Shown here: positions 42,583-51,413 of the stretch, in pieces
Layout of the letters: every line of letters begins with the position of its first letter
Position numbering within the stretch: the stretch's first letter is position 1
IMG/VR virus record: IMGVR_UViG_3300035665_000004
Span: 57,947 to 121,946 of that record
DNA length: 64,000 bases
Source: a virus
Strand: one strand, 5' to 3'
Program-made: the position numbers and the translations under genes
Notes under the pieces: generated by a model
The model's database searches: none
Told to the model about the DNA's origin: nothing
Seen by the model: the letters and a program-made list of their open reading frames with translations, nothing else

Positions 42583-44049
42583 TTACATTGCTTTAATTAA
42601 CAAATAACCCAATGCACCTGCACCACCTGCAGACGATTTATGTGTACCAGGAGCACGTTCACCTGGGGATGCTAGTTTTGGAGCAACGATTGAATCTGGA
42701 TAAATTCCACCACCGCCACCACCGCCATATCCTGGGTTTGCACTACCACAAACACCTGCACCGCCACCGCCACCTGCACCATAACCAATACCACCCTCAC
42801 CAATACCCGATTTAGGATAAGCAGTATATGTTGGATGTGTTACATTTGGTTGTGGTAAACTTCTACCACCAGTACCATATAATATATGATATGTCGATAG
42901 TGAGGAATACAACGCAGAACCCTGTCCAGTACCTGCACTAAATGTTGATGATCCAGTAGAATCACCACCTGCAGAACCACCATTACCACCATCACCGCCT
43001 GGCGGATTAGATTCTCCATTTGATGCACCTTCACCACCACCAGAACCACCAGAACCACCACCAGCACCAGAACCGTTAAATGATGGTATGCCACCACCAG
43101 CACCACCAGCTGCTGTAAAGATAACTGAATTATTAGACATATCAGTTACAGTAGTTGCGATCCCATTACCACCAACTTTATATGCTTGACCGACACCACC
43201 AGAACCTACGGTAACTTTATACGTTCTATCAGCATACAAATACACGTTACTAGCAATGTTTAATACCCCAGAACCACCACCACCGCCAGAAGAATGCCCA
43301 ACATCCGTTGAACCAGATGAAGCACCACCTGCACCACCGCCACCTAAACCAATCAATACATAATTTCCAGATGCAGCAGGTTGGAAAGTTTTATCTCCAG
43401 CAACGTTAAAATGTGTTTCACCGACACCACCTAACTGTGCAGGTTTACTAATAGATAATGAAACTGATAAATCATGTGTTAAACCACCTTCGGTTAATCT
43501 TATGGTAATAACTTTACTTCCTTCAATAACATTATCTAATGTCATGGTTAGTGATTCTTGACTTGCAATACCTGTTGTTTTTGAAAATGTCATACCTACA
43601 GGTACATTTAAGATACTAAATGAATTAGTAGCATTAATTGCAGGTCCACCATTCCCATAAAAAATTTGGAATGTTGTTGTACTACCATTTTGAATATTAC
43701 TACCAACATTTAGCGTATGACGCATAAATCCAATAACATTATCTACTACAGCAGATATTGTTTTAGTAACTGTGGATGATACATTTCCAGCAGTGTCAGT
43801 TGCGTATGCAGAGTATGTATAATTACCCGATGAAGCAAAAGTTGTAATAAACGATGCAGCATTACCACTTGCTGGGTAAACCGTGGTTACATTTGATGAA
43901 TTAGTAACAGTAAATGACGCGATATTTCCACCATTACTTGAACCATCTAAAGTCGTTGAAAATTGCGAACCCACAGGTACCTGTGGTAATAAATTAAAAT
44001 TTACGGAAATTGCCACTTTACGACGTGGCGAATTTTGTTGGAGAAACAT
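42583..44049 (-). CDS. Large glycine-rich adhesin with Ig-like N-terminal part
   Basis: 488 residues. Residues 1-210 are beta-rich with two Ig/cadherin-like units (SVNFNLLPQVPVGSQF..., NYTYSAYATDTAGNVSSTVT). Residues 220-488 are glycine runs (GGGGAGGASSG, GGGGGSGV, GGAGGG, GGGGGAGVC, GGGGGGGI) divided by variable loops, as in the adhesin at 9721. The C-terminus GALGYLLIKAM closes the sandwich. It lies 12 nt behind a small fibre gene and ends at a strong terminator, so 45276-42583 is one fibre/adhesin transcript. A role as receptor-binding tip is inferred from composition and context. Confidence 0.72.
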   Translation of the reverse strand: MFLQQNSPRRKVAISVNFNLLPQVPVGSQFSTTLDGSSNGGNIASFTVTNSSNVTTVYPASGNAASFITTFASSGNYTYSAYATDTAGNVSSTVTKTISAVVDNVIGFMRHTLNVGSNIQNGSTTTFQIFYGNGGPAINATNSFSILNVPVGMTFSKTTGIASQESLTMTLDNVIEGSKVITIRLTEGGLTHDLSVSLSISKPAQLGGVGETHFNVAGDKTFQPAASGNYVLIGLGGGGAGGASSGSTDVGHSSGGGGGSGVLNIASNVYLYADRTYKVTVGSGGVGQAYKVGGNGIATTVTDMSNNSVIFTAAGGAGGGIPSFNGSGAGGGSGGSGGGEGASNGESNPPGGDGGNGGSAGGDSTGSSTFSAGTGQGSALYSSLSTYHILYGTGGRSLPQPNVTHPTYTAYPKSGIGEGGIGYGAGGGGGAGVCGSANPGYGGGGGGGIYPDSIVAPKLASPGERAPGTHKSSAGGAGALGYLLIKAM

Positions 44050-44061
44050 AATTACCTCCTC

Positions 44062-44610
44062 TTACATAGTTCCAGTGATTACACACGCAAAATCAGCAAG
44101 TGTTGAATCAACTGTTACTGGTGAAACAATCGCAATAATATCACCGGCAACAAGTGTAATTTCTGGTGTAGAAATTGTTCCCGTTGTAGAACCAGAAGAA
44201 AATGTTACTGTTCCAACAACAGAACCATTTTTAGTAACCTTGAAAACTGTCGATAAGGTTGCTGAAATTCCAGATTTCATGTAACTACCATTCATATTAG
44301 CAGGGATAGTAACGTTGCGTGGAACAATCACTTTTACTAAAGTTTCACCAGATAATGGTTTACCGTTAACAAATTGTGCAATGTCAAATGGTAATGATGT
44401 TGGTGCACCACCACCAGTTCCAGAGGTAGATGCAACACCAATTTTTTCCCAAGCCCCTTTTGCATTCTTTTTATATTGTACACCATCATCTTTTTCAACA
44501 GTAGTATTAGTTGGTGCGTTTACAACATCACTAGCAACGGAAACAACATTATTATTTTTACTTGCATCACCAACATAGCTAGTGAACTTAAATTTACTTA
44601 AAACACCCAT
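44062..44610 (-). CDS. Small fibre-linked protein (LSKFKF family)
   Basis: 182 residues. The first about 60 (MGVLSKFKFTSYVGDASK, then VEKDDGVQYKKNAKGAWEKI) match the start of 50212-50769, so both share an attachment or linker domain. The rest is beta-rich (LVKVIVPRNVTIPANMNGS...TISTPEITLVAGDIIAIVS), close in style to trimeric fibre tips. It follows the coiled-coil fibre by 15 nt and precedes the large adhesin by 12 nt. Confidence 0.65.
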   Translation of the reverse strand: MGVLSKFKFTSYVGDASKNNNVVSVASDVVNAPTNTTVEKDDGVQYKKNAKGAWEKIGVASTSGTGGGAPTSLPFDIAQFVNGKPLSGETLVKVIVPRNVTIPANMNGSYMKSGISATLSTVFKVTKNGSVVGTVTFSSGSTTGTISTPEITLVAGDIIAIVSPVTVDSTLADFACVITGTM

Positions 44611-44625
44611 ATCAATATACTCCTA

Positions 44626-45276
44626 TTAAATACCAAACCAAGTTAAAACATTACTATCATTAGTAGCCATATACAGTAAACCTGTGTCGGTATCTTTCCA
44701 TATTGAGCCATCGGTTGCAGACACTGGTGCATTTGCTTGTTGATAATATCTTATATAACCTGAACTAGAAACACCATCAAATAGAGTAGCATCAGCAGCT
44801 TTTTCAGTTTTACCCAATTTACCACTCACAGCGGCATCATTTGATAAAACATAACCAGCAAATGCATTATCATTAGTAGTATCAACTGAGTTAATCAAAG
44901 TAACGATTTCAGCAAATGAATCTTTATCAGCAGATGATGCAGATAAAATAGCATCAATTCTGGCTTTTTCTGTATTAACTGCGACTTTATACGCAGCATC
45001 TAAAGCAGAAATGGTATTTGTTAGAGTGGTATCAGCAGATTGTCTCGCAGATGTTTCCGCAGCTAAATTATTTGTTAGAGTGGTATCAGCAGATTGTCTC
45101 GCAGATGTTTCCGCAGCTAAATTATTTGTTAGAGTGGTATCAGCAGATTGTCTCGCAGATGTTTCCGCAGCTAAATTGTTGGACAATGTGGTATTTCCCG
45201 CCTGTCTAGCAGATGCTTCAGTCGCAACTGAAGCAGCAATAACACTACCCATTTTTTTAAAAATTGAATCGACCAT
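44626..45276 (-). CDS. Short tail fibre with exact tandem coiled-coil repeats
   Basis: 216 residues. The anchor DSIFKKMGSVIAASV is followed by three identical 18-residue units (ADTTLTNNLAAETSARQS), encoded by an exact 54-bp tandem repeat, then the conserved block with SADKDSFAEIVTLI and a C-terminal GSIWKDTDTGLLYMATND end shared with 50802-51335. A late promoter lies 77 nt upstream. The shaft length can plausibly change by repeat slippage. Confidence 0.8.
   Translation of the reverse strand: MVDSIFKKMGSVIAASVATEASARQAGNTTLSNNLAAETSARQSADTTLTNNLAAETSARQSADTTLTNNLAAETSARQSADTTLTNTISALDAAYKVAVNTEKARIDAILSASSADKDSFAEIVTLINSVDTTNDNAFAGYVLSNDAAVSGKLGKTEKAADATLFDGVSSSGYIRYYQQANAPVSATDGSIWKDTDTGLLYMATNDSNVLTWFGI
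45021..45177. repeat. Three tandem copies of a 54-bp unit
   Basis: Units start at 45021, 45075 and 45129. The first two are identical over 54 bp and the third over its first about 49 bp. 54 bp is 18 codons, so copy changes keep the frame. It lies inside the coiled-coil shaft of the fibre at 44626-45276. Confidence 0.9.
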
Positions 45277-45352
45277 TTTTTATTCTCCCATTTATAAACA
45301 TAGTTTTACTAAACGTAAGTTATATAAACCTAAAATATTATATAACTTATGA

Positions 45353-45360
45353 TATTTATA
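45353..45360 (-). promoter_or_regulatory. T4-type late promoter (TATAAATA)
   Basis: A perfect TATAAATA on the - strand, 77 nt before the short tail-fibre gene and just downstream of a strong hairpin. Confidence 0.65.
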
Positions 45361-45393
45361 TCTCTGAGAGATTTACATCTTTGGTGGTTGAAA

Positions 45394-45427
45394 TCACAGT
45401 GAATATTTTTCACAATATTCACTGTGA
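45394..45427 (-). terminator. Strong hairpin after the Cys-rich gene
   Basis: A 14-bp perfect stem (TCACAGTGAATATT at 45394-45407 against 45414-45427) with a 6-nt loop lies 21 nt past the stop of the gene at 45449. The T-run after it is poor (TTTC), but its place between that stop and the next promoter supports termination. Confidence 0.65.
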
Positions 45428-45448
45428 CAAAATTATTTTAACTGAGTA

Positions 45449-46465
45449 TTATTGAATTAAACTGTCACACAGTTTACATTTCCAGCAATCAAAGTTACAA
45501 TTTCTAATAGTTTTTAACCACTCCTGCCATTTTTCATCAGAAACATTATACTTACTTTTCAATATTTGGAATTCATCTACTAAATGAGTATTCGTATCAA
45601 AATGGGATACTATTGCTAAACTATTTTCAAAAACTTTTCTGTTTTCTCTACCATGCATTTTAAATACATCAACTATTTCCAAACCTTGTAAAAATTCTTG
45701 ATCATATACAATATTAGCTCTTTTAAAACCATAACTTTTATCTTCTCTTTCCCATTTAATACAAGAGATAGAATTCATTTCGGATTTAAAAAACACTTTA
45801 TTTTGTGTAGTTGGATTATTATTTACATTGTACAAATAATGTTCCTCTTGAATGGGACAGTTACCAACACAACTTTCATTATATAAAATTGATAATCTCA
45901 ATTTTTTACCTAGTTTTTGTTGTGCTGCATTTCGTGCTTCATCAATTAATTTCAGTTTTTCCTGACTTCTCATCAAATTCCTATCAAGATTAACATAATC
46001 AAAACCATTAATAAATGAATCATAAACCTGTCTTGGTTCTGTTAATGCCCACAAAACCGTATTTTTTAAATATAAATCAGGAAATTCTCTCTGAATATCT
46101 CCAAACATCAACCAACTTGTAAATGGTAAAGTTGCACTTCTAACACCAGATTCATACAACGATTTAAAATTCGCAATCCATATTTTCAAATTTTGATAAT
46201 TTGGTGAAATAAACTTATTATTAAAAGTTGCGGAAATAGGTACACCTGTTTTATACTGAACATACAACGCAGTATCAATCGAAGCCGCGGAATCCTCATT
46301 ATAAAAAATAGTACCCATTGCATCTTGATTAAATGGTGGTATTCTACTAGTAAAATAAATATCAAATATTGATTCCCGGTTTTCAATCAAAAATGGAATA
46401 ATATCATTATCTAAATATTCAGGGGCAATATCTGGGTATAATGGAATGGTAAACTGTTTTTTCAT
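45449..46465 (-). CDS. Cysteine-rich protein, possibly U32 peptidase-like
   Basis: 338 residues. It opens with IPLYPDIAPEYLDNDIIPFLIENRESIFDIYFTSRIPPF, reads as an alpha/beta barrel, and carries NESCVGNCPIQEEHYLYN, SISCIKW and a terminal NCNFDCWKCKLC, seven or more cysteines that could bind an iron-sulfur cluster. The C-x-x-x-C-P-x-x-x-x-H-x-x-Y pattern and barrel-like layout remind me of the U32 peptidase-like family (UbiU/UbiV, RlhA), whose members use Fe-S clusters in hydroxylation. This is a weak, recalled resemblance. Such an enzyme among fibre genes is odd and could modify a virion protein or RNA. Confidence 0.4.
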   Translation of the reverse strand: MKKQFTIPLYPDIAPEYLDNDIIPFLIENRESIFDIYFTSRIPPFNQDAMGTIFYNEDSAASIDTALYVQYKTGVPISATFNNKFISPNYQNLKIWIANFKSLYESGVRSATLPFTSWLMFGDIQREFPDLYLKNTVLWALTEPRQVYDSFINGFDYVNLDRNLMRSQEKLKLIDEARNAAQQKLGKKLRLSILYNESCVGNCPIQEEHYLYNVNNNPTTQNKVFFKSEMNSISCIKWEREDKSYGFKRANIVYDQEFLQGLEIVDVFKMHGRENRKVFENSLAIVSHFDTNTHLVDEFQILKSKYNVSDEKWQEWLKTIRNCNFDCWKCKLCDSLIQ

Positions 46466-46471
46466 AAAAGT

Positions 46472-47158
46472 TTACTCAGCATCATCTTCATCGGATTTAA
46501 TTAATAATGTGTCCAACATTAATTTTTGTGATTCTGGTTTCATACCAGAAACAGTATGTTCCTCAATTGCGGCAATATAAAGATTTGAACTAACTGCATG
46601 ACTAACAGCATTTTGAACAATTAGATTTTGGTGTTCTTGTGGCATACTCATGATAGCATCTAAAACACCTTTACCAATTCTACCAGTTGTCATAATATCA
46701 ACTTGTGCCTCCTTAATAAATTTGTTAATCCAATATTCTTCTTCACCATTACCATCGAGCATTAATTCTTCCATGTTTCCACATTTTTCTTTAAGAACTG
46801 CGTATTCTTTTTCCAAAACATTAATTTCATATTCCATATTCATTACATTTTTTCTTAATGCTGATAAATCAATTTCTCTACGAGAAATTTTAAGTTCCTG
46901 TATTTCACGGTCGATCCCATTACACACTGAAATGTTTTGTTGAAGAAGTTTAATTTCCAACTCCTCAATTTTGATGTCCGTTTGATATAGTTTATGATTT
47001 TTATAGCGAGTTTCTAATTCTAATAATATTTGTCTTAGAATTCTATGGGGGGTTAATTTCTCACCAACAACAAAATGGTCAATTTGATATTGACTCATAC
47101 TGGTGTGGTGTTTTGTGATTAAATCTTCAATTTCTGTTTTGTAAGTAGGTTCTACCAT
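46472..47158 (-). CDS. Unrecognised coiled-coil protein
   Basis: About 228 residues from the ATG at 47158, which follows GAGGAG; an in-frame TTG upstream overlaps that ribosome site. Residues 45-145 are charged helices (HKLYQTDIKIEELEIKLLQQ..., YEINVLEKEYAVLKEKCGN) forming a likely coiled coil; the C-terminus is acidic (KSDEDDAE). It lies 6 nt before the Cys-rich gene, so the two are probably co-translated. No known domain. Confidence 0.6.
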   Translation of the reverse strand: MVEPTYKTEIEDLITKHHTSMSQYQIDHFVVGEKLTPHRILRQILLELETRYKNHKLYQTDIKIEELEIKLLQQNISVCNGIDREIQELKISRREIDLSALRKNVMNMEYEINVLEKEYAVLKEKCGNMEELMLDGNGEEEYWINKFIKEAQVDIMTTGRIGKGVLDAIMSMPQEHQNLIVQNAVSHAVSSNLYIAAIEEHTVSGMKPESQKLMLDTLLIKSDEDDAE

Positions 47159-47220
47159 AATATTTCTCCTCAAGGATGTTTAAAATTATAGAACCTATTT
47201 TACATTACTTTATTCCAAAA

Positions 47221-47913
47221 TTAGAATGTTTCAACAGAAATTTTCAATTCATTTAATGCAGCATCAGTTGCAGCTGTTTGAATTTGTGTTTCTAAAGCTT
47301 GTTTAGAACCAATAAGTTCAGAAACTAAACCTTGATATATAGTTGCTTTTTCAACAACTTTTTGTGCTAATTCATCAACAGTGATACCTCTACCAACTGC
47401 AATACCTGATAATAAAGGTGTTGCTGCAGTTGAATCTGCTAAAAATGCTTTTGCTTCAGCTAACTGTGAATCCCATGTAGATTTTTCAATAGATGAAAAT
47501 TGATTAAAATACGATGATAATTTTTTGTCTAAATTTCTATTAAGTGCAAGTACTAAAATGAATTTTTTAGAGTTTACTTGACTAACTTTTTGTGCATCAG
47601 TTAAAGAAACTAATATTTTTTCTTTTCCTTCATTTACTGCACCAAATGCACTGAATTTTGACACTTCACCATCAACAACATGAAAATGTTGTAAACCACT
47701 TGCAATTTCTTCCGTAACTTCAACCATGTTGAATCCATCAACGATTACAGGTGTATAACCAACAAACCACGAATCCAAACCAATCATGACTGTAGATGGG
47801 ACAAATTGTTTAATAGCCGAATTTGGTGTTTCACCAATACTATTTGGTGTGTACAATACAATTTTTTTACCAGAGATCAAATCTCCTAAATTTACGTCCG
47901 CTTCAATTGACAT
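47221..47913 (-). CDS. Tail fibre assembly protein, DUF4376-like
   Basis: 230 residues. The C-terminal about 100 (STWDSQLAEAKAFLAD, ATPLLSGIAVGRGITVDELA, LIGSKQALETQI) carry the pattern of the DUF4376 tail-fibre assembly family: W-x-x-Q-x-x-E-A-x-A-(Y/F)-L, then TP-L-L-x-x-(L/I)-A-x-x-R-G-I. The N-terminal part is beta-rich. Members sit behind fibre genes and help fibre folding or attachment. Here it closes a run of three HxH-containing fibre genes. Confidence 0.7.
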   Translation of the reverse strand: MSIEADVNLGDLISGKKIVLYTPNSIGETPNSAIKQFVPSTVMIGLDSWFVGYTPVIVDGFNMVEVTEEIASGLQHFHVVDGEVSKFSAFGAVNEGKEKILVSLTDAQKVSQVNSKKFILVLALNRNLDKKLSSYFNQFSSIEKSTWDSQLAEAKAFLADSTAATPLLSGIAVGRGITVDELAQKVVEKATIYQGLVSELIGSKQALETQIQTAATDAALNELKISVETF

Positions 47914-47925
47914 ATAAACTCCTAA

Positions 47926-48144
47926 TTATTTAATATTATTAACTTTAATTTGAAGTTGATTTAACGCATCATTTAGTGATGAAATACGTGAATCAACTTC
48001 AGTTTTCGTATAGTAACGAGTTGCGTGTGAATGGTTATTATCAGTAATACTGATTTGTGGAGTATCTTTAACAAAGTTCCAATCTACTTTTCCCGCAGCA
48101 TCTACTACGTTATTACCATTGATTTCAAATGTTTTTACTTGCAT
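47926..48144 (-). CDS. Mini-fibre with the HxH N-terminal module only
   Basis: 72 residues. It matches the start of the next two fibre genes: FEINGNNVVDAAGKVDWNFVKDTP, then NHSHATRYYTKTEVDSRI and a short coiled coil. The HxH motif occurs in fibre proteins that trap a metal ion along the trimer axis. It could be a functional short fibre or the remnant of a longer one. Confidence 0.6.
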   Translation of the reverse strand: MQVKTFEINGNNVVDAAGKVDWNFVKDTPQISITDNNHSHATRYYTKTEVDSRISSLNDALNQLQIKVNNIK

Positions 48145-48158
48145 TTCAATCTCCTTTA

Positions 48159-49148
48159 TTAAGCTTCAATACCAGAACCGCCAGTTAAATCAACACTACA
48201 TGATCCTGCCGCAGCAACAACTTCTGTAGCCCACGTAATTTTCTGGACATTAGTTTGACTTGAACCAGAAATACTATAGCCGTCAAATTCACAAGCTAAC
48301 ATATTAGCATTAGAAAAATTAATAGTAAATAACGGCAATTGAATAACACTATCAGAAACATAAGAATGTTTAATATTTGAATCTGTGTTTGCAATCCAAT
48401 AACCATACGTACCATTTCTATTTAATCCAGCAGGTGTTCCAGTTACCGCAAATGAAATTGTTGCTGCAGATGTACTTGTACTATAAGTATATTTATATGA
48501 TGTATTTGTACCTGTTGCCTTAGTTAATCCATAAGTGTAACTTGATAACATCGGTCTTCCTGCAGATGTTGATGTTGCAGATGTTCTTGTTTCCCATATA
48601 TCAGTGGTAGTATCAATAGTAGCCCAAGATCCTGAACCATTAGTGATATAACCTCTCGATTGTACAGCATGGTCAACTAAAGAACCACCCATACCAATAG
48701 GACAACTGTTAGTATTTGCAGCAGACTGTGTTGAATGTGTAAATTTTGTTACCGTTTGGTTTGTATTGGTCATGTATCCACGGATTTTAGAGGATATACT
48801 CGGACTATTATTTGGTGAATGTGATAATAAACCACCTAAATTCGATGTCGTTTGTGTAGTTTTATCATACTTACAAACACTAGAACCATTTGATGCTCCA
48901 CCACCAATATAAGCAGTAGTTTTAATACCAACCGCTTCAATTTGTACTCTAATACTTTCCAATGTACTGTTTACAGTGTTAAACATACTATCGGTTTGTG
49001 TTGATAAATAGTGTACTGCATTGTGATCGTGACCAGAAGCAGATACAATAGTAGCAGGAGTATTTTTGAATTTTGCCCATGCAACCTTTCCATCGGTTTC
49101 AATAACTTGAATACCCGCAACTGTTAAACTTTTAAGTGCTGTTGTCAT
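48159..49148 (-). CDS. Tail fibre with HxH module and beta-rich tip (copy 1)
   Basis: 329 residues. N-terminal module: LTVAGIQVIETDGKVAWAKF, then SGHDHNAVHYL. A short coiled coil (NTVNSTLESIRVQIEAV) leads to a Ser/Thr/Gly/Asn-rich beta domain of about 240 residues ending in VQKITWATEVVAAAG. It is paralogous with 49158-50198 over the N-terminus and the last strands (QKxxWxTEV), but differs in the middle, as expected of alternative receptor-binding tips. The same IGGGASNG / YMTNTNQT-type units recur internally, suggesting a small propeller. Confidence 0.72.
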   Translation of the reverse strand: MTTALKSLTVAGIQVIETDGKVAWAKFKNTPATIVSASGHDHNAVHYLSTQTDSMFNTVNSTLESIRVQIEAVGIKTTAYIGGGASNGSSVCKYDKTTQTTSNLGGLLSHSPNNSPSISSKIRGYMTNTNQTVTKFTHSTQSAANTNSCPIGMGGSLVDHAVQSRGYITNGSGSWATIDTTTDIWETRTSATSTSAGRPMLSSYTYGLTKATGTNTSYKYTYSTSTSAATISFAVTGTPAGLNRNGTYGYWIANTDSNIKHSYVSDSVIQLPLFTINFSNANMLACEFDGYSISGSSQTNVQKITWATEVVAAAGSCSVDLTGGSGIEA

Positions 49149-49157
49149 AATATCCTC

Positions 49158-50198
49158 CTATGCCTCAGCCGTTCCAGCAGATGACTGTTCATATGCCAAA
49201 TCACCACCAATTACCAAAGAAGCAACTTCCGTTGTCCATATCATTTTTTGTACTTTACCATGTTGAGTATTATCCGCACCACCACTGTATCCACCCATCA
49301 AATAAGCAGCTGTATCGCCACCAACTGCATTACTTTCAGAAAAGTTAATTGAAAATACCGATATTGTTGTTGATGTATCGGTAATCATATTAATGCGATG
49401 ATTTGCATTAGTAAAACCAACCCAATAACCAACATCTTTATTTCTAGAAACCCCAACCATTTGCCAACCAGAACCACCTGTACTTGCGGCTGCAGAAGAT
49501 GTACCAGTAGCATAGATATATTTATAAAAACCCGAACTACCCGTTCCACCAGCATAACCAAAGGTTGCACTTGATAACATCTGTCTACCATCGGTATAAG
49601 CCGAGGCACTTGCCAAACCTGAATAAGTTTTAGTTACTGGATTTAATAATGTCCATTGGTTACTATTATTTGTTAAAAATATCTTCGTTTGTTGATATAA
49701 ATCATAAAGTGTACCATTGATAGTATATGGTGCATTTCCAGCAACAGTTGAACATGTTTCAGTCGCATAAGTGATACTATCACTTTTTGATCTATCAGTC
49801 ATGTCATGGAAAAATCCAACTTTTTCAGATGAACTACCAGGTGAGTAATAACAAGTAACACTAGAGATTTGACCCATATCAGAACCAGTTTCGGTTGTTG
49901 CGTTAAATCTTTGAACTCTAAGTGTTTTAATCCCTGTTGAACCTTTATAACCACCATTTAAATAACCCTTTGTTTTTAACGGTCTTGATGTTAAAGATTT
50001 TGTTATTTCTTGCACAGTATTCATTGTTGTAGTAAATCTATCTTCGATAGATGCCTTTGATGAATAAAGTGAATCATGGTTGTGGTTTGAAGTATCAACA
50101 ACTGAAGCTGGCACGTTTTTAATTGCGTTATAACTTATCTTACCACTAGAATCAATGATAACTGAACCGTTATAACTTATTTGTTTAAACTTAGCCAT
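49158..50198 (-). CDS. Tail fibre with HxH module and beta-rich tip (copy 2)
   Basis: 346 residues. Opening ISYNGSVIIDSSGKISYNAIKNVPASV, then SNHNHDSLYSS (HxH), a coiled coil and a beta-rich domain with YLNGGYKGSTG, DMTDRSKSDSITYATE and AAYLMGGYSGGADN. The end VQKMIWTTEVASLV matches its neighbour. It lies 10 nt before copy 1 in the same transcript. The GGY/GG repeats recall the propeller fibres at 25-32 kb, but the spacing is less regular. Confidence 0.72.
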   Translation of the reverse strand: MAKFKQISYNGSVIIDSSGKISYNAIKNVPASVVDTSNHNHDSLYSSKASIEDRFTTTMNTVQEITKSLTSRPLKTKGYLNGGYKGSTGIKTLRVQRFNATTETGSDMGQISSVTCYYSPGSSSEKVGFFHDMTDRSKSDSITYATETCSTVAGNAPYTINGTLYDLYQQTKIFLTNNSNQWTLLNPVTKTYSGLASASAYTDGRQMLSSATFGYAGGTGSSGFYKYIYATGTSSAAASTGGSGWQMVGVSRNKDVGYWVGFTNANHRINMITDTSTTISVFSINFSESNAVGGDTAAYLMGGYSGGADNTQHGKVQKMIWTTEVASLVIGGDLAYEQSSAGTAEA

Positions 50199-50211
50199 AA
50201 GTTGACCTCCA

Positions 50212-50769
50212 TTATTTAATTTGTTGTTTCAACTCATCGATTTGAGCTTGTTGACTTTTAACTACTTCAACTAACAATGCAGTTAATCTACCATAATTCA
50301 TACCTTCAACTTCACCTTCAGAGGTTTTATCAACAATTTCAGGTAATACTTTTTCAACTTCTTCAGCAATAAAACCAATATCTTTTTTACCACTTACTTT
50401 CCAATCATAAGAAACACCTTGTAACTGTGAAATCGTTTCAAAAGCATTCTGTAATGGCACAACATTCTCTTTAAATCTAATTGATGACGTTTCAACGAAA
50501 TCAGTCACAGTTAAAGTTCCATTGACTGTGACGTTACCAGTAATAGTCCCACCAGTAACTTTAAGGTACGTACTACCCAAATCAACTACCGCTGGTGGAA
50601 TTTTTTCCCAACTACCTTTAGTATTCTTTTTAAATTGTGTACCATCGTCTTTTTCAAAAATTGAATTTGTTGGTGCTGATGTTACAAGTGCTGGATTTGA
50701 AATAGTAGTATTATCTTTACTACTATCACCCACATATGTTTTGAATTTGAATTTACTTAAATAACCCAT
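50212..50769 (-). CDS. Fibre protein with S74 intramolecular chaperone domain
   Basis: 185 residues. Residues 1-60 share the LSKFKFKTYVGDSSK / FEKDDGTQFKK opening with 44062-44610. After a short beta part (TGGTITGNVTVNGTLTV) residues about 92-185 form a peptidase S74 (endosialidase-type) chaperone: SSIRFKENVVPL, FIAEEVEKVLPEIV, YGRLTALLVEVVKSQQAQI. The Ser and Lys of SSIRFK fit the self-cleavage dyad. Such domains fold the trimeric fibre and are then released. It is unusual that so little fibre precedes the chaperone, so it may act on a neighbouring fibre in trans. Confidence 0.82.
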   Translation of the reverse strand: MGYLSKFKFKTYVGDSSKDNTTISNPALVTSAPTNSIFEKDDGTQFKKNTKGSWEKIPPAVVDLGSTYLKVTGGTITGNVTVNGTLTVTDFVETSSIRFKENVVPLQNAFETISQLQGVSYDWKVSGKKDIGFIAEEVEKVLPEIVDKTSEGEVEGMNYGRLTALLVEVVKSQQAQIDELKQQIK

Positions 50770-50801
50770 TTTTTATCTCCTTTAAATTGTATTCAATCAG
50801 A

Positions 50802-51335
50802 TTACATACCTAACCATGTTAAAACACCTGCATCATTTGCAGCCATATATAACACGCCAGTATCAGTGTCTTTCCAAATTGAACCATCAACAGCAGTTGC
50901 TGGAGCATTTGCTTGTTGGAAGAATCTGATATAACCAGTTGAATCGACACCAGCTAATTTTTGTGAATCTGCAGCTGTAGCAGTAGTAGATAACTTACCA
51001 TCAATGCTGGTCTGTAATGTTGAAACTGCATTTGTTCTTGCAGTTATTTCACTAGTGATTGACGCTGATAATGTTGCGTCAGCAGATTTATAAGCTGAAT
51101 CTAATGCAGAAATAGTATTTGTTAACGTTGTAATTGCAGCTTGTCTCGCAGATGTTTCAGATGCGATTGCTGTTTGTCTAGCAGCTACTTCAGCAGAAAC
51201 CGCAGATTGTCTAGCATTTGTTTCGGAAGTAAGTGACGTTTGTAACGCAGTATCCGCGTTTTGTCTAGTAGTAGCTTCCGTTTGAACTGCAGTGGCAATA
51301 ACACTACCCATTTTTTTAAAAATTGAATCAGGCAT
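50802..51335 (-). CDS. Short tail fibre with conserved anchor
   Basis: 177 residues: anchor DSIFKKMGSVIATAV, then alternating TEATTRQNADTAL / SETNARQSAVSAEVAARQ coiled-coil units, and the terminal block GSIWKDTDTGVLYMAANDAGVLTW shared with 44626-45276. It lacks the SADKDSFAEI block. It is followed within 33 nt by the S74 protein, an order also seen at 45276-44062 (anchor fibre, then LSKFKF protein). Confidence 0.78.
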   Translation of the reverse strand: MPDSIFKKMGSVIATAVQTEATTRQNADTALQTSLTSETNARQSAVSAEVAARQTAIASETSARQAAITTLTNTISALDSAYKSADATLSASITSEITARTNAVSTLQTSIDGKLSTTATAADSQKLAGVDSTGYIRFFQQANAPATAVDGSIWKDTDTGVLYMAANDAGVLTWLGM

Positions 51336-51370
51336 TTTTTATCTCCTTTTTTGATAATTTTTCTAAAGAA

Positions 51371-51401
51371 AAGGTGGTAATTTTTTAAAATTTACCACCT
51401 T
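51371..51401 (-). terminator. Terminator after the 51414-51905 gene
   Basis: A 10-bp stem AAGGTGGTAA (51371-51380) against TTACCACCTT (51392-51401), followed on the - strand by TTTTC. Read-through would feed the fibre operon below. Confidence 0.7.
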
Positions 51402-51413
51402 CGCCAATGAATT

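Noticed and set aside
45001-45210. tRNA-like or + strand gene over the 54-bp repeats
   Set aside because: The + strand frames here are shadows of the repetitive fibre gene, which has a ribosome site, a late promoter and paralogues.
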